Made by a program: the position numbers and the translations under genes | Notes under the pieces: model-generated | What the model saw: only the letters and a program-made list of their open reading frames with translations | What the model was told of the DNA's origin: nothing | Database searches by the model: none | Shown here: positions 26,204 to 36,187 of the stretch, one piece after another | Layout of the letters: the number at the start of each line of letters is the position of its first letter | How positions within the stretch are numbered: the first letter of the stretch is position 1 | Assembly (NCBI GenBank): GCA_945909635.1 | Contig: OX246690.1 | Span: forward strand, 434,001-498,000 | Source: Clostridioides difficile_A | GTDB taxonomy: Bacteria; Bacillota; Clostridia; Peptostreptococcales; Peptostreptococcaceae | Direction: 5' to 3' | Length of the DNA stretch: 64,000 bases

Positions 26204-27325
26204 AATGTAAATACCAACAGAGCTTGGATTGAAGTTGATTTAAATAATTTGGAACATAATGTGAAAGTATTACAAAAAGCTATGCCACAAGATTGCGAAT
26301 TGATGGCAGTTATGAAGGCTAATGCGTATGGTCATAGAGCCTTTGAAGTAGCAACTCATATAAATCAAATGGGTGTAAAATCATTTGCAGTGGCAACAAT
26401 AGATGAAGCTATTGAACTACGACGTTATGGAATATCAGGAGATATATTAATTCTTGGATATACCAATCCAATAAGAGCTAAGGAGCTTCATAAATATAAT
26501 CTTATACAGAGTATTGTCGACCTTAATCATGCTATCTGCTTAAATGAGCAGGAGTACTATATAAAATCACATATCAAAATTGATACAGGCATGCACCGAC
26601 TTGGTTTTGATGCTAATGACATTATGTCAATTTTGCAAGTATTTGAATTAAAATACTTAGATATCCACGGTATATTTACACACTTGTGTGTTTCTGATAG
26701 TATGGTAGACGAAGACATAGACTTTACAAATAGACAAATTGAATGTTTTTATAAGTTAATTGATTTGCTATCTAAAAGGGAGATAAAAATTCCTAAAATA
26801 CATATTCAAAGTAGCTATGGATTTTTAAATTATCCTGAACTTAAGTGTGATTATGCAAGAATTGGAATTGCGCTATATGGAGTACTAAGTTCTCCAAACG
26901 ATACAACTAAACTACAGCTTGATTTACGTCCTGTTTTATCTTTAAAATCACAGGTTACTCTTATCAGAAAAATACAAAATGGTGAAAGCGTAGGATATGG
27001 AAGAACTTTTATTGCAAATAAAGATAGTATAATTGCAGTATTATCTATAGGTTATGCTGATGGTTTACCTAGAAATCTATCCTGTGGAAGAGGTAATGTA
27101 ATAATAAATGGATACTTGGCACCAATAATAGGACGAGTTTGTATGGACCAACTTCTTATTGATATTACAGATATTCCTAGTGTAGAAGTTGGCAGTATAG
27201 CAACCTTAATTGGAAAAGATGACTTATCTGAACTATCTGCCTCTGAAGTTGCAGATGTTTCAGGAAGCATAGCAAATGAATTATTAAGTAGAATGGGAGC
27301 TAGACTAAAATTCGTAAATAGGTAA
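26204..27325 (+). pseudogene. vanT: VanT serine/alanine racemase domain, cut off by upstream UGA
   Basis: The frame continues directly after the TGA at 26201 with NVNTNRAWIEVDLNNLEHNV, the first strand of an alanine-racemase-fold domain; the PLP lysine is in MAVMKANAYGH and the catalytic Tyr region in SIGYADGLPR. VanT uses this domain to make D-serine for VanG. No ATG or ribosome-binding site is seen that would start the domain intact: the first possible in-frame start is TTG 26249, which would delete the first beta strand. Unless the UGA is read through, D-serine production from this gene is probably lost. Confidence 0.85.
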
Positions 27326-27415
27326 TAAGATACATAGATTAGTTTATCTCTGAGTATAGTTTTATAGTTCATATAATTTAGGATAAATAAGAGAAGTAGA
27401 TACAGGGGGAAACAC

Positions 27416-27772
27416 ATGGAAATATATGATATATTAACACGTTTTTATATTCAAGATATAGAGAAAGCAATATCTTTTTATGAGAATGTTTTAAAAGAAA
27501 AATGTTCTCTACGTTTTTCTTATAAAGAAGTTGGATTGGAACTAGCACAGGTAGGAAATGTCTTACTATTATCTGGTTCTGATGATGCTCTCAAACCATT
27601 TATAGAAACAAAATCTACTTTTATGGTTGACTCTGTTGATGAATGGAGAAGTTATCTATTAAAGAATGGAGCAGTTGTGGTAAGAGATAAGAAAAAAGTT
27701 CCTACAGGATATAATATGACAGTAAAACATCCAGATGGCACAATTGTAGAGTATGTTCAACATACAAAATAA
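27416..27772 (+). CDS. VOC-family (glyoxalase/bleomycin resistance) protein
   Basis: Small cytoplasmic protein of 118 aa with a paired beta-alpha-beta-beta-beta fold. RFYIQDIEKAISFYENVL is the usual beginning and VKHPDGTIVEYVQHTK the usual end. Metal ligands expected at His/Glu positions are partly present (final E in IVEY). Functions in the family range from lactoylglutathione lyase to drug binding, so none is assigned. Last gene before a shared terminator, 90 nt after vanT; it may be read from the van promoter. RBS AGGGGGAAA. Confidence 0.75.
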   Translation: MEIYDILTRFYIQDIEKAISFYENVLKEKCSLRFSYKEVGLELAQVGNVLLLSGSDDALKPFIETKSTFMVDSVDEWRSYLLKNGAVVVRDKKKVPTGYNMTVKHPDGTIVEYVQHTK

Positions 27773-27806
27773 GATTAGTTAAAAATAGAATAGAAGATTA
27801 TTACAT

Positions 27807-27838
27807 AAAGGTGAACTTTGTATAGTGTTCACCTTTTT
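27807..27838. terminator. Bidirectional terminator, VOC / MATE
   Basis: AAAGGTGAAC and GTTCACCTTT form a 10-bp stem with a 10-nt loop, flanked by T on the right, and overlaps the MATE stop codon region. It serves both converging genes. Confidence 0.8.
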
Positions 27839-29159
27839 ATTCTTTTAACATATAGAAAACAATGTATTGAAATAATACAACAGAAACCCAACCTATTCCA
27901 GTAGCAAATGCTACAGACTTTAGACCAAATCTTTGAATAAGCAAATAAGAAAGAATTACACGAATTGATATATGTAAGATAGTTCCAATTACAGGGATGT
28001 TTACTTTACCACTTCCTCGGTACCAGCCAACAAAGGCGCTTCCTATAAAACATAAGACATAAAAAATAGAAATAGTTTTCATATATTCTACACCATTTAT
28101 CATAATGTCATTATTTGTATTGCTCATCATAAGTCCAACAGTAGTTTCTGAAAAAAAGTACATTATTAAAGATAATCCAATTCCTAGACACACCAGAATA
28201 ATCAATCCTGTATAAAATCCTTGCTTTGCTCTTTTTCTGTCCTTATTTCCAGTATTTTGTGCAACAAATATAGATATGGCCTCAGCTCCACTATCTCCAA
28301 AAGAATTAGCAAACCCTTCAATTCTTGTTGTAGCAGTATATGATGTAATCATATCTGTTCCCATTATATTTACAGCACCTTGTACTAGTAGTTTTCCAAT
28401 ATACAGACTAGATTGGTGGAGAGCAGAGATTAGACTATAAGAGATAGTTAATTTTAATAATTTCCATTCAAACTTCATATCCTCTCTTTTAAATAAAAGA
28501 AATGAGATATTTTTTCTTATATAAACGAAACAAAGAAGTGATGCGAGTGTCTGTGATAATACGGTTGCAAAGGCTGCTCCTTGAATTCCAAAATTACATA
28601 CTGCAACAAAAACTAAATCTAAAACAGTATTCATTATCATTGAAAACATTAAGATAATAAGGGCCGATTTGGTATTACCAACAGCTCTCAAAGTTGCTGA
28701 TAACAGATTATAAAAATATGTTGCAATGAGTCCACAAAAAATAATATTTAAGTAAGATTTTGCTATACTTGCAACCTCATGTGGAGTATTAATTATGTTT
28801 AATAGTGGAGATAGTATAAATATTGAGCATATACTTAATACAAAAGTCAATGTAGCTCCAAAAATAGTTGCTAAAAAAGATTCTCTTCTAAATGAAGACA
28901 AGTCATTGGCACCATAAAAATGTGCAAATATAATTGAAATACCTGTGCAACTACCACTTAATATAAATATAAAAAGATTCATAATAGTACCTGCTACACC
29001 TACAGCAGCAAAGGCAGTTTGGCTTACAAATCTACCAACTATAATAGCATCAATAGTATTGTAAAGTTGTTGAAGTATATTTCCTAAAAGCAATGGTAAC
29101 ATAAGTATAAACAATTCTCTTTTTATATTTCCCTCTGTTAAGTTAGTTGTATATTTCAT
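27837..29159 (-). CDS. MATE-family multidrug/cation antiporter
   Basis: Integral membrane protein of 440 aa with 12 hydrophobic segments in two similar halves. FILMLPLLLGNILQQLYNTIDAII and VGRFVSQTAFAAVGVAGTIM are typical MATE/NorM-like N-terminal sequence. It exports drugs or metabolites using Na+ or H+ gradients; substrate unknown. The divergent LysR-type gene 120 bp away probably regulates it. The start is ATG with a gaggtg-type RBS. Confidence 0.9.
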   Translation of the reverse strand: MKYTTNLTEGNIKRELFILMLPLLLGNILQQLYNTIDAIIVGRFVSQTAFAAVGVAGTIMNLFIFILSGSCTGISIIFAHFYGANDLSSFRRESFLATIFGATLTFVLSICSIFILSPLLNIINTPHEVASIAKSYLNIIFCGLIATYFYNLLSATLRAVGNTKSALIILMFSMIMNTVLDLVFVAVCNFGIQGAAFATVLSQTLASLLCFVYIRKNISFLLFKREDMKFEWKLLKLTISYSLISALHQSSLYIGKLLVQGAVNIMGTDMITSYTATTRIEGFANSFGDSGAEAISIFVAQNTGNKDRKRAKQGFYTGLIILVCLGIGLSLIMYFFSETTVGLMMSNTNNDIMINGVEYMKTISIFYVLCFIGSAFVGWYRGSGKVNIPVIGTILHISIRVILSYLLIQRFGLKSVAFATGIGWVSVVLFQYIVFYMLKE

Positions 29160-29279
29160 AATAGCACCTCGTTAAATTTTAAGATATAATTAGTTTACAG
29201 TCATATCAAATAATTGTAAAATGCCGTTTTTAGCCATATAATATAAATAAATATTTATATTATGAATTGAGGTAAGGTT

Positions 29280-30176
29280 ATGACAGAACTTGAGATACAA
29301 GCATTTTTGACTGTTATAAAGTTAGGTAGTATTTCTGCTGCTGCTGAAAGTTTGTATGTTACTCAGCCAGCATTAAGTAGAAGAATAAATGCATTAGAAA
29401 CAGAACTAGGATACAAGTTAATTAGAAGAAAAAAAGGTATACGAATATCAGAGTTGACAGAAGAGGGAAAAGCATTTGTACCAATTGCAGAAAAATATAA
29501 AATTCTTTTACAAGAAGCCAAGTCTATAACTAAAATGGATAGAAGTAAAATTCTAAACATATCCTCTATAGGTAGTGTAAGTTCATATATACTTCCAGAT
29601 GTATTTTCATGCTTTATGAACACATATCCAGAATATAATATAAACTTTTACAATTATCATTCTTATGAAGCATATGATTACATTTCAAAGGGAGAAGTAG
29701 ATATAGCACTTATTTCTGATGATATGTTTTTTAATAATATAGAAACAATACCAATATTTAAAGAAGCTATGTTACTAGTAACAAGTTATGGTTCAAAATA
29801 TAAAAGTGAGTTACATCCTTCTATCTTAGATGTTGCTGATGAGATAAGGCTTCCGTGGAATCCTGAATATGATTTATGGCACAATTTTTGGTTTCGTTCA
29901 ACTCTTCAACCTAAAGTATTTCTAGACCAGATGTCACTTTTGGAGTACTTTATGAGGCAAGAAAATGTGTGGGCTATTGTGCCAGTGTCAGTAGCATACC
30001 ATCTTAAAGAAATATCAAATATCGAAATACATTATATAAAAAATGCACCTCCAGATAGATTTATTTATTACTTAATTAAGGAATCTAGTAAGAAAGAAAT
30101 AATAAATAATTTTTTAGATTTACTAAATGAAAAATTATTGAAAATTAAAGGGTTAGAGTCTTTAATTAAAAAGTAA
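29280..30176 (+). CDS. LysR-type transcriptional regulator
   Basis: LTTR of 298 aa: an N-terminal winged helix with SISAAAESLYVTQPALSRRI and a periplasmic-binding-like effector domain from about residue 90. RBS GAGGTAAGG. It is divergently arranged with the MATE gene, the classical arrangement for a LysR regulator and its target; the common 120-bp region is the likely operator. Effector not predictable. Confidence 0.9.
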   Translation: MTELEIQAFLTVIKLGSISAAAESLYVTQPALSRRINALETELGYKLIRRKKGIRISELTEEGKAFVPIAEKYKILLQEAKSITKMDRSKILNISSIGSVSSYILPDVFSCFMNTYPEYNINFYNYHSYEAYDYISKGEVDIALISDDMFFNNIETIPIFKEAMLLVTSYGSKYKSELHPSILDVADEIRLPWNPEYDLWHNFWFRSTLQPKVFLDQMSLLEYFMRQENVWAIVPVSVAYHLKEISNIEIHYIKNAPPDRFIYYLIKESSKKEIINNFLDLLNEKLLKIKGLESLIKK

Positions 30177-30401
30177 AAGTTATATTAAACTATTGAACTA
30201 AGAATTTATTATGAGGTTAAGATATTATTTTGGAAACAATTATTATTAGGATTGGAAAACATATAAGGAAATTATTAAGTATACTATAGTAAATATAAAG
30301 TACATATAAAAATAAATTTGTTTACAAAAGAGCAAGATTCATTAAATATGACTAAGTGATGATTGATATAATGTTGCGTAGATAAAAGGAGGAGAGCTGC
30401 A

Positions 30402-31256
30402 ATGTCTTATAAAGTAATTAATGTCATAACAGCTATTGACTATATAGAGGAGCATTTATCAGATAAGCTGGATTTAGATATAGTTGCTAATGCTGTTCAT
30501 TATTCAAAATATCACTTACATAGAACTTTCACATCTTCTGTTGGCTTGACGATGCATGATTATATAAAGCGAAGAAAATTAACAGAAGCAGCAAAACTAT
30601 TGGTATTTTCAAAGAAACCAATAATTGAAATTGCATTGATAGCTGGATATGAAAGTCAACAAGCATTCACTTCTATATTTAAAGCTATGTACAAAAAATC
30701 TCCAAATAAATATCGAAAAGAACAAGAATTTTATCCTTTGCAGCTAAGATTTGTTTTGAAAAAAGACGATTTATTTTCAAAAAACGTGTTAGAGTTGGAA
30801 AAAAAAATTAAACTTGCAAATATGTCTGATATACCATTGTGGATGAATTTAGTGCGATTAGTCATAGATGGATTTCCAAATTTGCAAGAGGAAGAATATA
30901 TTTCTCAATTGGAACAGTATATTTTAGAAGAAAGAGCCTTGATATTAAAGCTTAATAATATTGCTATTGCAAATATGATATTTAATAGAGAAACTAGAAG
31001 TATTGATTTTTTTGGTATACATCCACAATATCGTAATTCAGATATTGCACAAGTGTTATTGAAGAAAGTTATTGAAGATTTCTTAATAGATACAGATATC
31101 TCAATTACTACCTTTCGAGAGGGTGACAAAGCCGATACAGGGCATAGAGATATGATAAAGAAGTTGGGATTTGCAGAAGCAGAGTTGCTTGTGGAATTTG
31201 GATATCCTACTCAAAAATTTGTCATGACTTCTGTAGATAAAAAGAACAATAAATAG
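30402..31256 (+). CDS. AraC-family regulator fused to a GNAT-like domain
   Basis: 284 aa. Residues 1-110 are a complete AraC double helix-turn-helix at the N terminus (HLHRTFTSSVGLTMHDYIKR and EIALIAGYESQQAFTSIFKA). From about residue 180 the sequence resembles a GCN5-type acetyltransferase, with FFGIHPQYRNSDIAQVLLKK as the acetyl-CoA-binding region and MIKKLGF near the end. AraC-acetyltransferase or AraC-binding-domain fusions act as sensor-regulators; whether acetylation occurs is unknown. RBS AAGGAGGAG. Confidence 0.8.
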   Translation: MSYKVINVITAIDYIEEHLSDKLDLDIVANAVHYSKYHLHRTFTSSVGLTMHDYIKRRKLTEAAKLLVFSKKPIIEIALIAGYESQQAFTSIFKAMYKKSPNKYRKEQEFYPLQLRFVLKKDDLFSKNVLELEKKIKLANMSDIPLWMNLVRLVIDGFPNLQEEEYISQLEQYILEERALILKLNNIAIANMIFNRETRSIDFFGIHPQYRNSDIAQVLLKKVIEDFLIDTDISITTFREGDKADTGHRDMIKKLGFAEAELLVEFGYPTQKFVMTSVDKKNNK

Positions 31257-31334
31257 CAATAATGATTAAAAACTCCAAAATATAATTAAGTATAATGATT
31301 CAATATAAGTACTTAATTAACAAGGAGGATTTAA

Positions 31335-33449
31335 ATGTCTAAAAATAAACAGGTAGTAAATTTTGATTCTATTGTATCTGATTGTGAACATAACATATAT
31401 GAACATGATACAGAGCTATTAACTTCTTTTCCAGATGAGATTGTACATCTAATAGATATAAACAATAAGATAGAAGATGCTTTTAATAAAGCTGAAAATC
31501 TTGTTGGAAAACTTGAGAGAGATTATATGGAAGCCAAAATCTATATGGTAAAAAATCGGGGCGAAATAGACCCACATGAAATGTTTCAAAATGAACAATC
31601 ACTAAAACAAATAGATAACTATGGAGCTTTTATGGTGAAAGTTCGAGATAAGATTGATAAAATTAAAGATTCTCCATACTTTGCTAGAATAGATTTTAGA
31701 TTGAAAGATGTGGATGATGAATATAAGTACTACATAGGTAGATTTGCATTTGATTATGAAGATGAACTGTTAATACTTGATTGGCGTTCTCCAATTGCTA
31801 GTATGTTTTATGATTATGAAATAGGAGTAGCAGGATATGATGCGCCAATAGGATGGGTAGATGGAGAAATAACAAGAAAGCGACAATTTAAAATCAAAAA
31901 TGGGAAATTGGAATACGCATTAGAAAGTTCTATCAATATACAAGATGATATTCTTCAAAAAGAACTTAGTCATACTTCAGACGAAAAAATGAAGTCAATT
32001 ATTTCAACAATACAAAAAGAACAAAATCAAATTATCAGAAATGATAAAGCTGATACATTGATTATTCAAGGGGTAGCTGGTTCTGGTAAAACATCTATAG
32101 CATTACATAGAATTGCTTTTCTTCTTTATAGATTTAAAGATAAAATATCAGCAAATAATGTAATTATCCTATCACCTAATAAAGTTTTTGGAGACTATAT
32201 TTCCAATGTTCTACCAGAACTTGGAGAAGAACCATTATGTGAATTAAGCTTTGAAAATATAGCAGAAGTACAATTAGAGAGAATAATTAACTTTGAAAGT
32301 GAGAGAAACCCATTAGAAACAAATGATGCTAAATGGAGTGAAAGAGTGCGTTTTAAATCTACACTTGATTTTGTAAAACTTATGGATAGTTATATAAAAC
32401 AAATGCCTAATAAGATTTTTATTCCAGAAGATTATATTTTTGGAGACTTCATAGCTAAAAGTGATTGGATACAGAGTAGATTTGATGCATATAATAAATA
32501 TCCAGTTAAGAGAAGACTTGAAAAGGTAGCTGAAGATATTCGTTATAGATTCGAAACAGATAATATTATGGAAGAAGATTTACCAAGAGTAAAAAGCATA
32601 CTTAAGAACTTAAATGGAATGTTGAAAATAAAAAATACCCTTTTGTTGTATAAGGATTTCTTTAAGCAAATGAATATATCAAACATGTTTGTGATGCCAG
32701 AAAAGAAAACACTTGAATGGTCAGATGTATATCCATTTATATATATCCATGCTGCATATGAAGGATTACAAGAAGATAAGGTTATAAGACATATTGTTAT
32801 TGACGAAATGCAGGATTATACACCTATTCAATATGCTGTAATAAACTTGCTTTTTAAGTGTAAAAAGACTATTCTTGGAGATTTTGGACAATTAGTTAAT
32901 CCCAATCATACTCACACACTAGATGATATGAAACAACTATATGATGATGGGGAACTAGTTATGTTGAACAAGAGTTACCGTTCTACTTTTGAGATTATTA
33001 ATTTCACAAAAAAGATTCAAGACATATCTTCATTAGAGCCTATTGAGCGACATGGCGAAGAACCAGCTTTATTAAAATGTAATAACGAACAAGATGAGAT
33101 AAATAAGATAAAAATAGAAATTGAAGAATTTAAAAAGAGTGATAATGCTACTCTTGGTATTATATTAAAGACAGATAATGACGCTAAAGCTATATATGAT
33201 GTGTTAAGAGAAGAATATAGTGTTCACTTAATATCTTCTGAAAGTTCTAGCTTTACAAAAGGAGTCTCCATAACTTCTATTAAAATGTCAAAAGGTCTAG
33301 AGTTTGATGAAGTTATTGTACCTTCAGTAAATAATAAAACATATTATAGTGATTATGACCGCAGTTTGTTGTATATTGCTTGTACACGAGCTATGCACAA
33401 ACTTAAGTTAACATATGTTGGTACATTAACTCAACTTATAAGCATGTAG
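31335..33449 (+). CDS. helD: HelD-type UvrD/Rep superfamily 1 helicase
   Basis: 704 aa ATPase. Walker A is GVAGSGKTSIALHR, the family's characteristic HRIAFLLY follows, Walker B/motif II is VIDEMQDY, and motif VI appears in LLYIACTRAMHKL. The long N-terminal coiled region (IEDAFNKAENLVGKLERDYM) is the arm that in Gram-positive HelD enters RNA polymerase channels to release stalled enzyme. Some HelD proteins protect against rifamycins. RBS AAGGAGGAT. Monocistronic, next to a UvrA-like gene on the other strand. Confidence 0.88.
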   Translation: MSKNKQVVNFDSIVSDCEHNIYEHDTELLTSFPDEIVHLIDINNKIEDAFNKAENLVGKLERDYMEAKIYMVKNRGEIDPHEMFQNEQSLKQIDNYGAFMVKVRDKIDKIKDSPYFARIDFRLKDVDDEYKYYIGRFAFDYEDELLILDWRSPIASMFYDYEIGVAGYDAPIGWVDGEITRKRQFKIKNGKLEYALESSINIQDDILQKELSHTSDEKMKSIISTIQKEQNQIIRNDKADTLIIQGVAGSGKTSIALHRIAFLLYRFKDKISANNVIILSPNKVFGDYISNVLPELGEEPLCELSFENIAEVQLERIINFESERNPLETNDAKWSERVRFKSTLDFVKLMDSYIKQMPNKIFIPEDYIFGDFIAKSDWIQSRFDAYNKYPVKRRLEKVAEDIRYRFETDNIMEEDLPRVKSILKNLNGMLKIKNTLLLYKDFFKQMNISNMFVMPEKKTLEWSDVYPFIYIHAAYEGLQEDKVIRHIVIDEMQDYTPIQYAVINLLFKCKKTILGDFGQLVNPNHTHTLDDMKQLYDDGELVMLNKSYRSTFEIINFTKKIQDISSLEPIERHGEEPALLKCNNEQDEINKIKIEIEEFKKSDNATLGIILKTDNDAKAIYDVLREEYSVHLISSESSSFTKGVSITSIKMSKGLEFDEVIVPSVNNKTYYSDYDRSLLYIACTRAMHKLKLTYVGTLTQLISM

Positions 33450-33546
33450 ATTATATTTTATATGCATTTATTATCATAAATGAGAATTGAGGCAAAGATT
33501 CATCAATAAATCAATAAAAAATAATACTTATAAACAAATAAAAAAT

Positions 33547-33600
33547 AAAAGCTATAAATTACATTTGAAATTTAATAAAATTTTATGATTTATAGCTTTT
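33547..33600. terminator. Bidirectional terminator, helD / uvrA-like
   Basis: AAAAGCTATAAAT and ATTTATAGCTTTT form a 13-bp perfect stem around a 28-nt loop between the convergent genes. Confidence 0.65.
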
Positions 33601-33710
33601 ATAATGTTAATTTCTTTTAAAATAAAGTTAAACTTTAAATTTATGAACTAAAACAAAGTAGTAATATATATGTAATAGTTCTTAATCTCTTAATAGTAGT
33701 ATTATATTAT

Positions 33711-35954
33711 CTATACCTTTATTGATTTTCTAAGGAAATCTGATGTTATAGTGCAACCTCTTTCAAACATTTCTAGTGGTGTACCTTCAAATACGACCTG
33801 ACCACCATTTTTGCCACCATCAGGACCAATATCAATCACCCAATCAGCTTGTTTCAATACATCCAAATTATGTTCAATTATAATTATAGTATTACCTTTA
33901 TCGACTATATGCTCAAAAATCAACATAAGTTTTTCAATATCAGAACCATGAAGCCCTGTAGTCGGCTCATCTAAAATATAGATAGTACCTTTTTTGTTGA
34001 GGTTTTTAGCTAACTTAATTCGTTGACGTTCTCCTCCAGATAGTGTGCTAAGCGGTTGACCTAAGGTCATATAAGATAAGCCAACATCTTTCATGGTTTG
34101 TAAGATTTTACAAAGCTTCTTTTCTGTAAAAAATTCAAGAGCTTCATCGACTGTCATGGATAGTACATCAACTATATGTTTGCCTTTATATAATTTTGCC
34201 AAAACTTCTTTACTATATCTAGTACCTTTGCAAGCTTCACATGTATTAATAATAGGGTCCATGAATACAAGTTCTGTAACAAGTACTCCTTTACCATCGC
34301 AAACAGGACAAGCCCCCTTTGAATTAAAGCTGAATAAACCTTCTTCAACATTATTTTCTTTAGCAAATACTTTTCTTATATCATCAAAGAAACCAAGAAA
34401 TGTAGCAGGCATAGAACGGTTTGTAGCTGTAATACGGCTTTGGTCGATTTTAATAACATCTTTTTCGTACTTTTGTGCAAAAACATGAGAGATTAAAGTA
34501 CTCTTGCCAGAACCTGCTACTCCAGTAACAACAGTCATAATTCCCACTGGTAAATCTACATCAACATGTTTTAGATTATTTATACAAGCATCTCTAATTG
34601 GAAGGGTACCTTTTGGCTGACGAGAATTAGTTTTTATAGGTAATGATAGATTCATTGCATTTGAAGTAAGAGTATTTGCTAAAAGTAATTTGTCATAAGA
34701 ACCTTGGAATACAACATGTCCACCATGCATACCAGCACTCGGTCCAATATCTATAACTTCATCTGCTATGGAGATAACGTCTTTATCATGCTCTACCACA
34801 AGGACAGTGTTTCCTCTATCTCTAAGTTTTTTTAATAACTGATTCATACGATGTACATCTCGTGAGTGCATACCAGTACTAGGTTCATCGAAAATATAAG
34901 TCATACCTGTGAGGCTACTTCCCATATAGCGTACAAGTTTTAATCTTTGAGCTTCTCCTCCAGATAGAGATGATGATTCTCTATTTAGATGTAGGTAAGG
35001 AAGTCCAATATCAATCATTCTTTTTAAACCATCAGCAAGAGTCTTTATTACAGTTTCAACCCTTTTATCTTTTATTTGTAACAATAAATCATAAAGGTCA
35101 GTAAGTTCCATATCACACATATCTGCAATCGAATATCCTAAGATAGTGCAGTTAAGAGTTTCTTTATTTAATCTTTTTCCGTGGCAGATAGGACATTCTT
35201 TATCTGTTATAAGTCTTTCTGATTTCTCTTTTGTGTGTTTACTCATATTGCTAATATCTCGATTCAGATATGTTTGATTATACTTGTTAAAAATACCTTC
35301 TATTTTTGGATTTTCCTGTTTGCCATCTTTATTTTTTGAGCCATAAAGCAATAAATTATATTCTTCTAAAGAATAATCCTTTATAGGTTTATCTAAGTCA
35401 AAAAGTCCAGACTCTGCATACTGCTTCCAGTACCATGAATTAGGTTTAAATAAAGAGTCATTTATACATCCTGTATTCCATGAATTTTCAGGATTTATAA
35501 TAGATTCAATATTGATTACTTTAACTCTACCAATCCCAGCACAATTTTTACACATACCATTTGGGTCATTAAAAGAAAAATGTGAAGTTGTTCCTATGTA
35601 AGGTTCTCCAATTCTAGAAAATAATAATCTTAGTGATGAATACAAATCACTTATAGTACCAACTGTGGAACGTGCATTACCACCAAGAGGAGTTTGGTCT
35701 ACGATTACAGAAGCAGTTAAATTATCAATCAGCTCTACCTGAGGTTTTCTATACTTAGGTAGTCTATTTCTGATAAATGAAGAATATGTTTCATTCATCT
35801 GTCTTTGTGATTCTGCTGCGATTGTATCAAATACGATACTGGATTTTCCAGAGCCAGAAACACCAGTAAAAACAACAATTTTATTTTTAGGAATTTTAAA
35901 TGATATATTTTTTAGGTTATTTTGTGTAAGTCCTTTTATTATAATATTTGACAT
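33711..35954 (-). CDS. UvrA-like double-ABC protein (drug-resistance/UvrA2 type)
   Basis: 747 aa, shorter than DNA-repair UvrA (about 940 aa). Two ABC cassettes are visible: Walker A GVSGSGKSS and GVAGSGKST, signatures SSLSGGEAQR and STLSGGERQR, and Walker B IFDEPSTG and ILDEPTTG. Zinc-type cysteine pairs (CKNCAGIG, CPICHGKR, CPVCDGKG, CEACKGTR) are kept, while the UvrB-binding part seems absent. Paralogs of this kind accompany tolerance to DNA-acting drugs. The RBS GAAAGGAT precedes the ATG. Not part of a uvrBC operon. Confidence 0.88.
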   Translation of the reverse strand: MSNIIIKGLTQNNLKNISFKIPKNKIVVFTGVSGSGKSSIVFDTIAAESQRQMNETYSSFIRNRLPKYRKPQVELIDNLTASVIVDQTPLGGNARSTVGTISDLYSSLRLLFSRIGEPYIGTTSHFSFNDPNGMCKNCAGIGRVKVINIESIINPENSWNTGCINDSLFKPNSWYWKQYAESGLFDLDKPIKDYSLEEYNLLLYGSKNKDGKQENPKIEGIFNKYNQTYLNRDISNMSKHTKEKSERLITDKECPICHGKRLNKETLNCTILGYSIADMCDMELTDLYDLLLQIKDKRVETVIKTLADGLKRMIDIGLPYLHLNRESSSLSGGEAQRLKLVRYMGSSLTGMTYIFDEPSTGMHSRDVHRMNQLLKKLRDRGNTVLVVEHDKDVISIADEVIDIGPSAGMHGGHVVFQGSYDKLLLANTLTSNAMNLSLPIKTNSRQPKGTLPIRDACINNLKHVDVDLPVGIMTVVTGVAGSGKSTLISHVFAQKYEKDVIKIDQSRITATNRSMPATFLGFFDDIRKVFAKENNVEEGLFSFNSKGACPVCDGKGVLVTELVFMDPIINTCEACKGTRYSKEVLAKLYKGKHIVDVLSMTVDEALEFFTEKKLCKILQTMKDVGLSYMTLGQPLSTLSGGERQRIKLAKNLNKKGTIYILDEPTTGLHGSDIEKLMLIFEHIVDKGNTIIIIEHNLDVLKQADWVIDIGPDGGKNGGQVVFEGTPLEMFERGCTITSDFLRKSIKV

Positions 35955-36187
35955 GAATGTTAAATCCTTTCTGAGTACATTTTAGTAAAGCAATTATATT
36001 ATGTAACCATATTATAATAAAATTAAAAGCTACTTTCTTGATATATTCTGCTATGTTATAGGACGTATTTCTAAGTTTAATCAGTCTCACACAATCTGAA
36101 TAAATGCTAGTTGATAATAGATAAAAAAGTACATAATAGATACTCGTAATTTGATAAATATAAAGATAATTATACAATTAAAACGAC
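35955..36187. other. Intergenic region upstream of blaX
   Basis: AT-rich divergent spacer containing the uvrA-like promoter region on the minus strand; no gene or RNA element recognised here. The regulatory dyad begins at its right edge. Confidence 0.4.

Noticed and set aside
26249..27325. Separate alanine racemase gene after vanT
   Set aside because: Same frame as the membrane domain, no RBS, and a TTG start here would remove the first strand of the fold; better read as the second half of vanT.
23319..27325. Vancomycin resistance as a certain phenotype
   Set aside because: vanG clusters of this type are often silent or give low-level effects, and vanT is interrupted here.
33711..35954. DNA repair UvrA
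   Set aside because: About 200 residues shorter than UvrA and isolated from uvrB/uvrC; fits the UvrA2/drug-tolerance type better.
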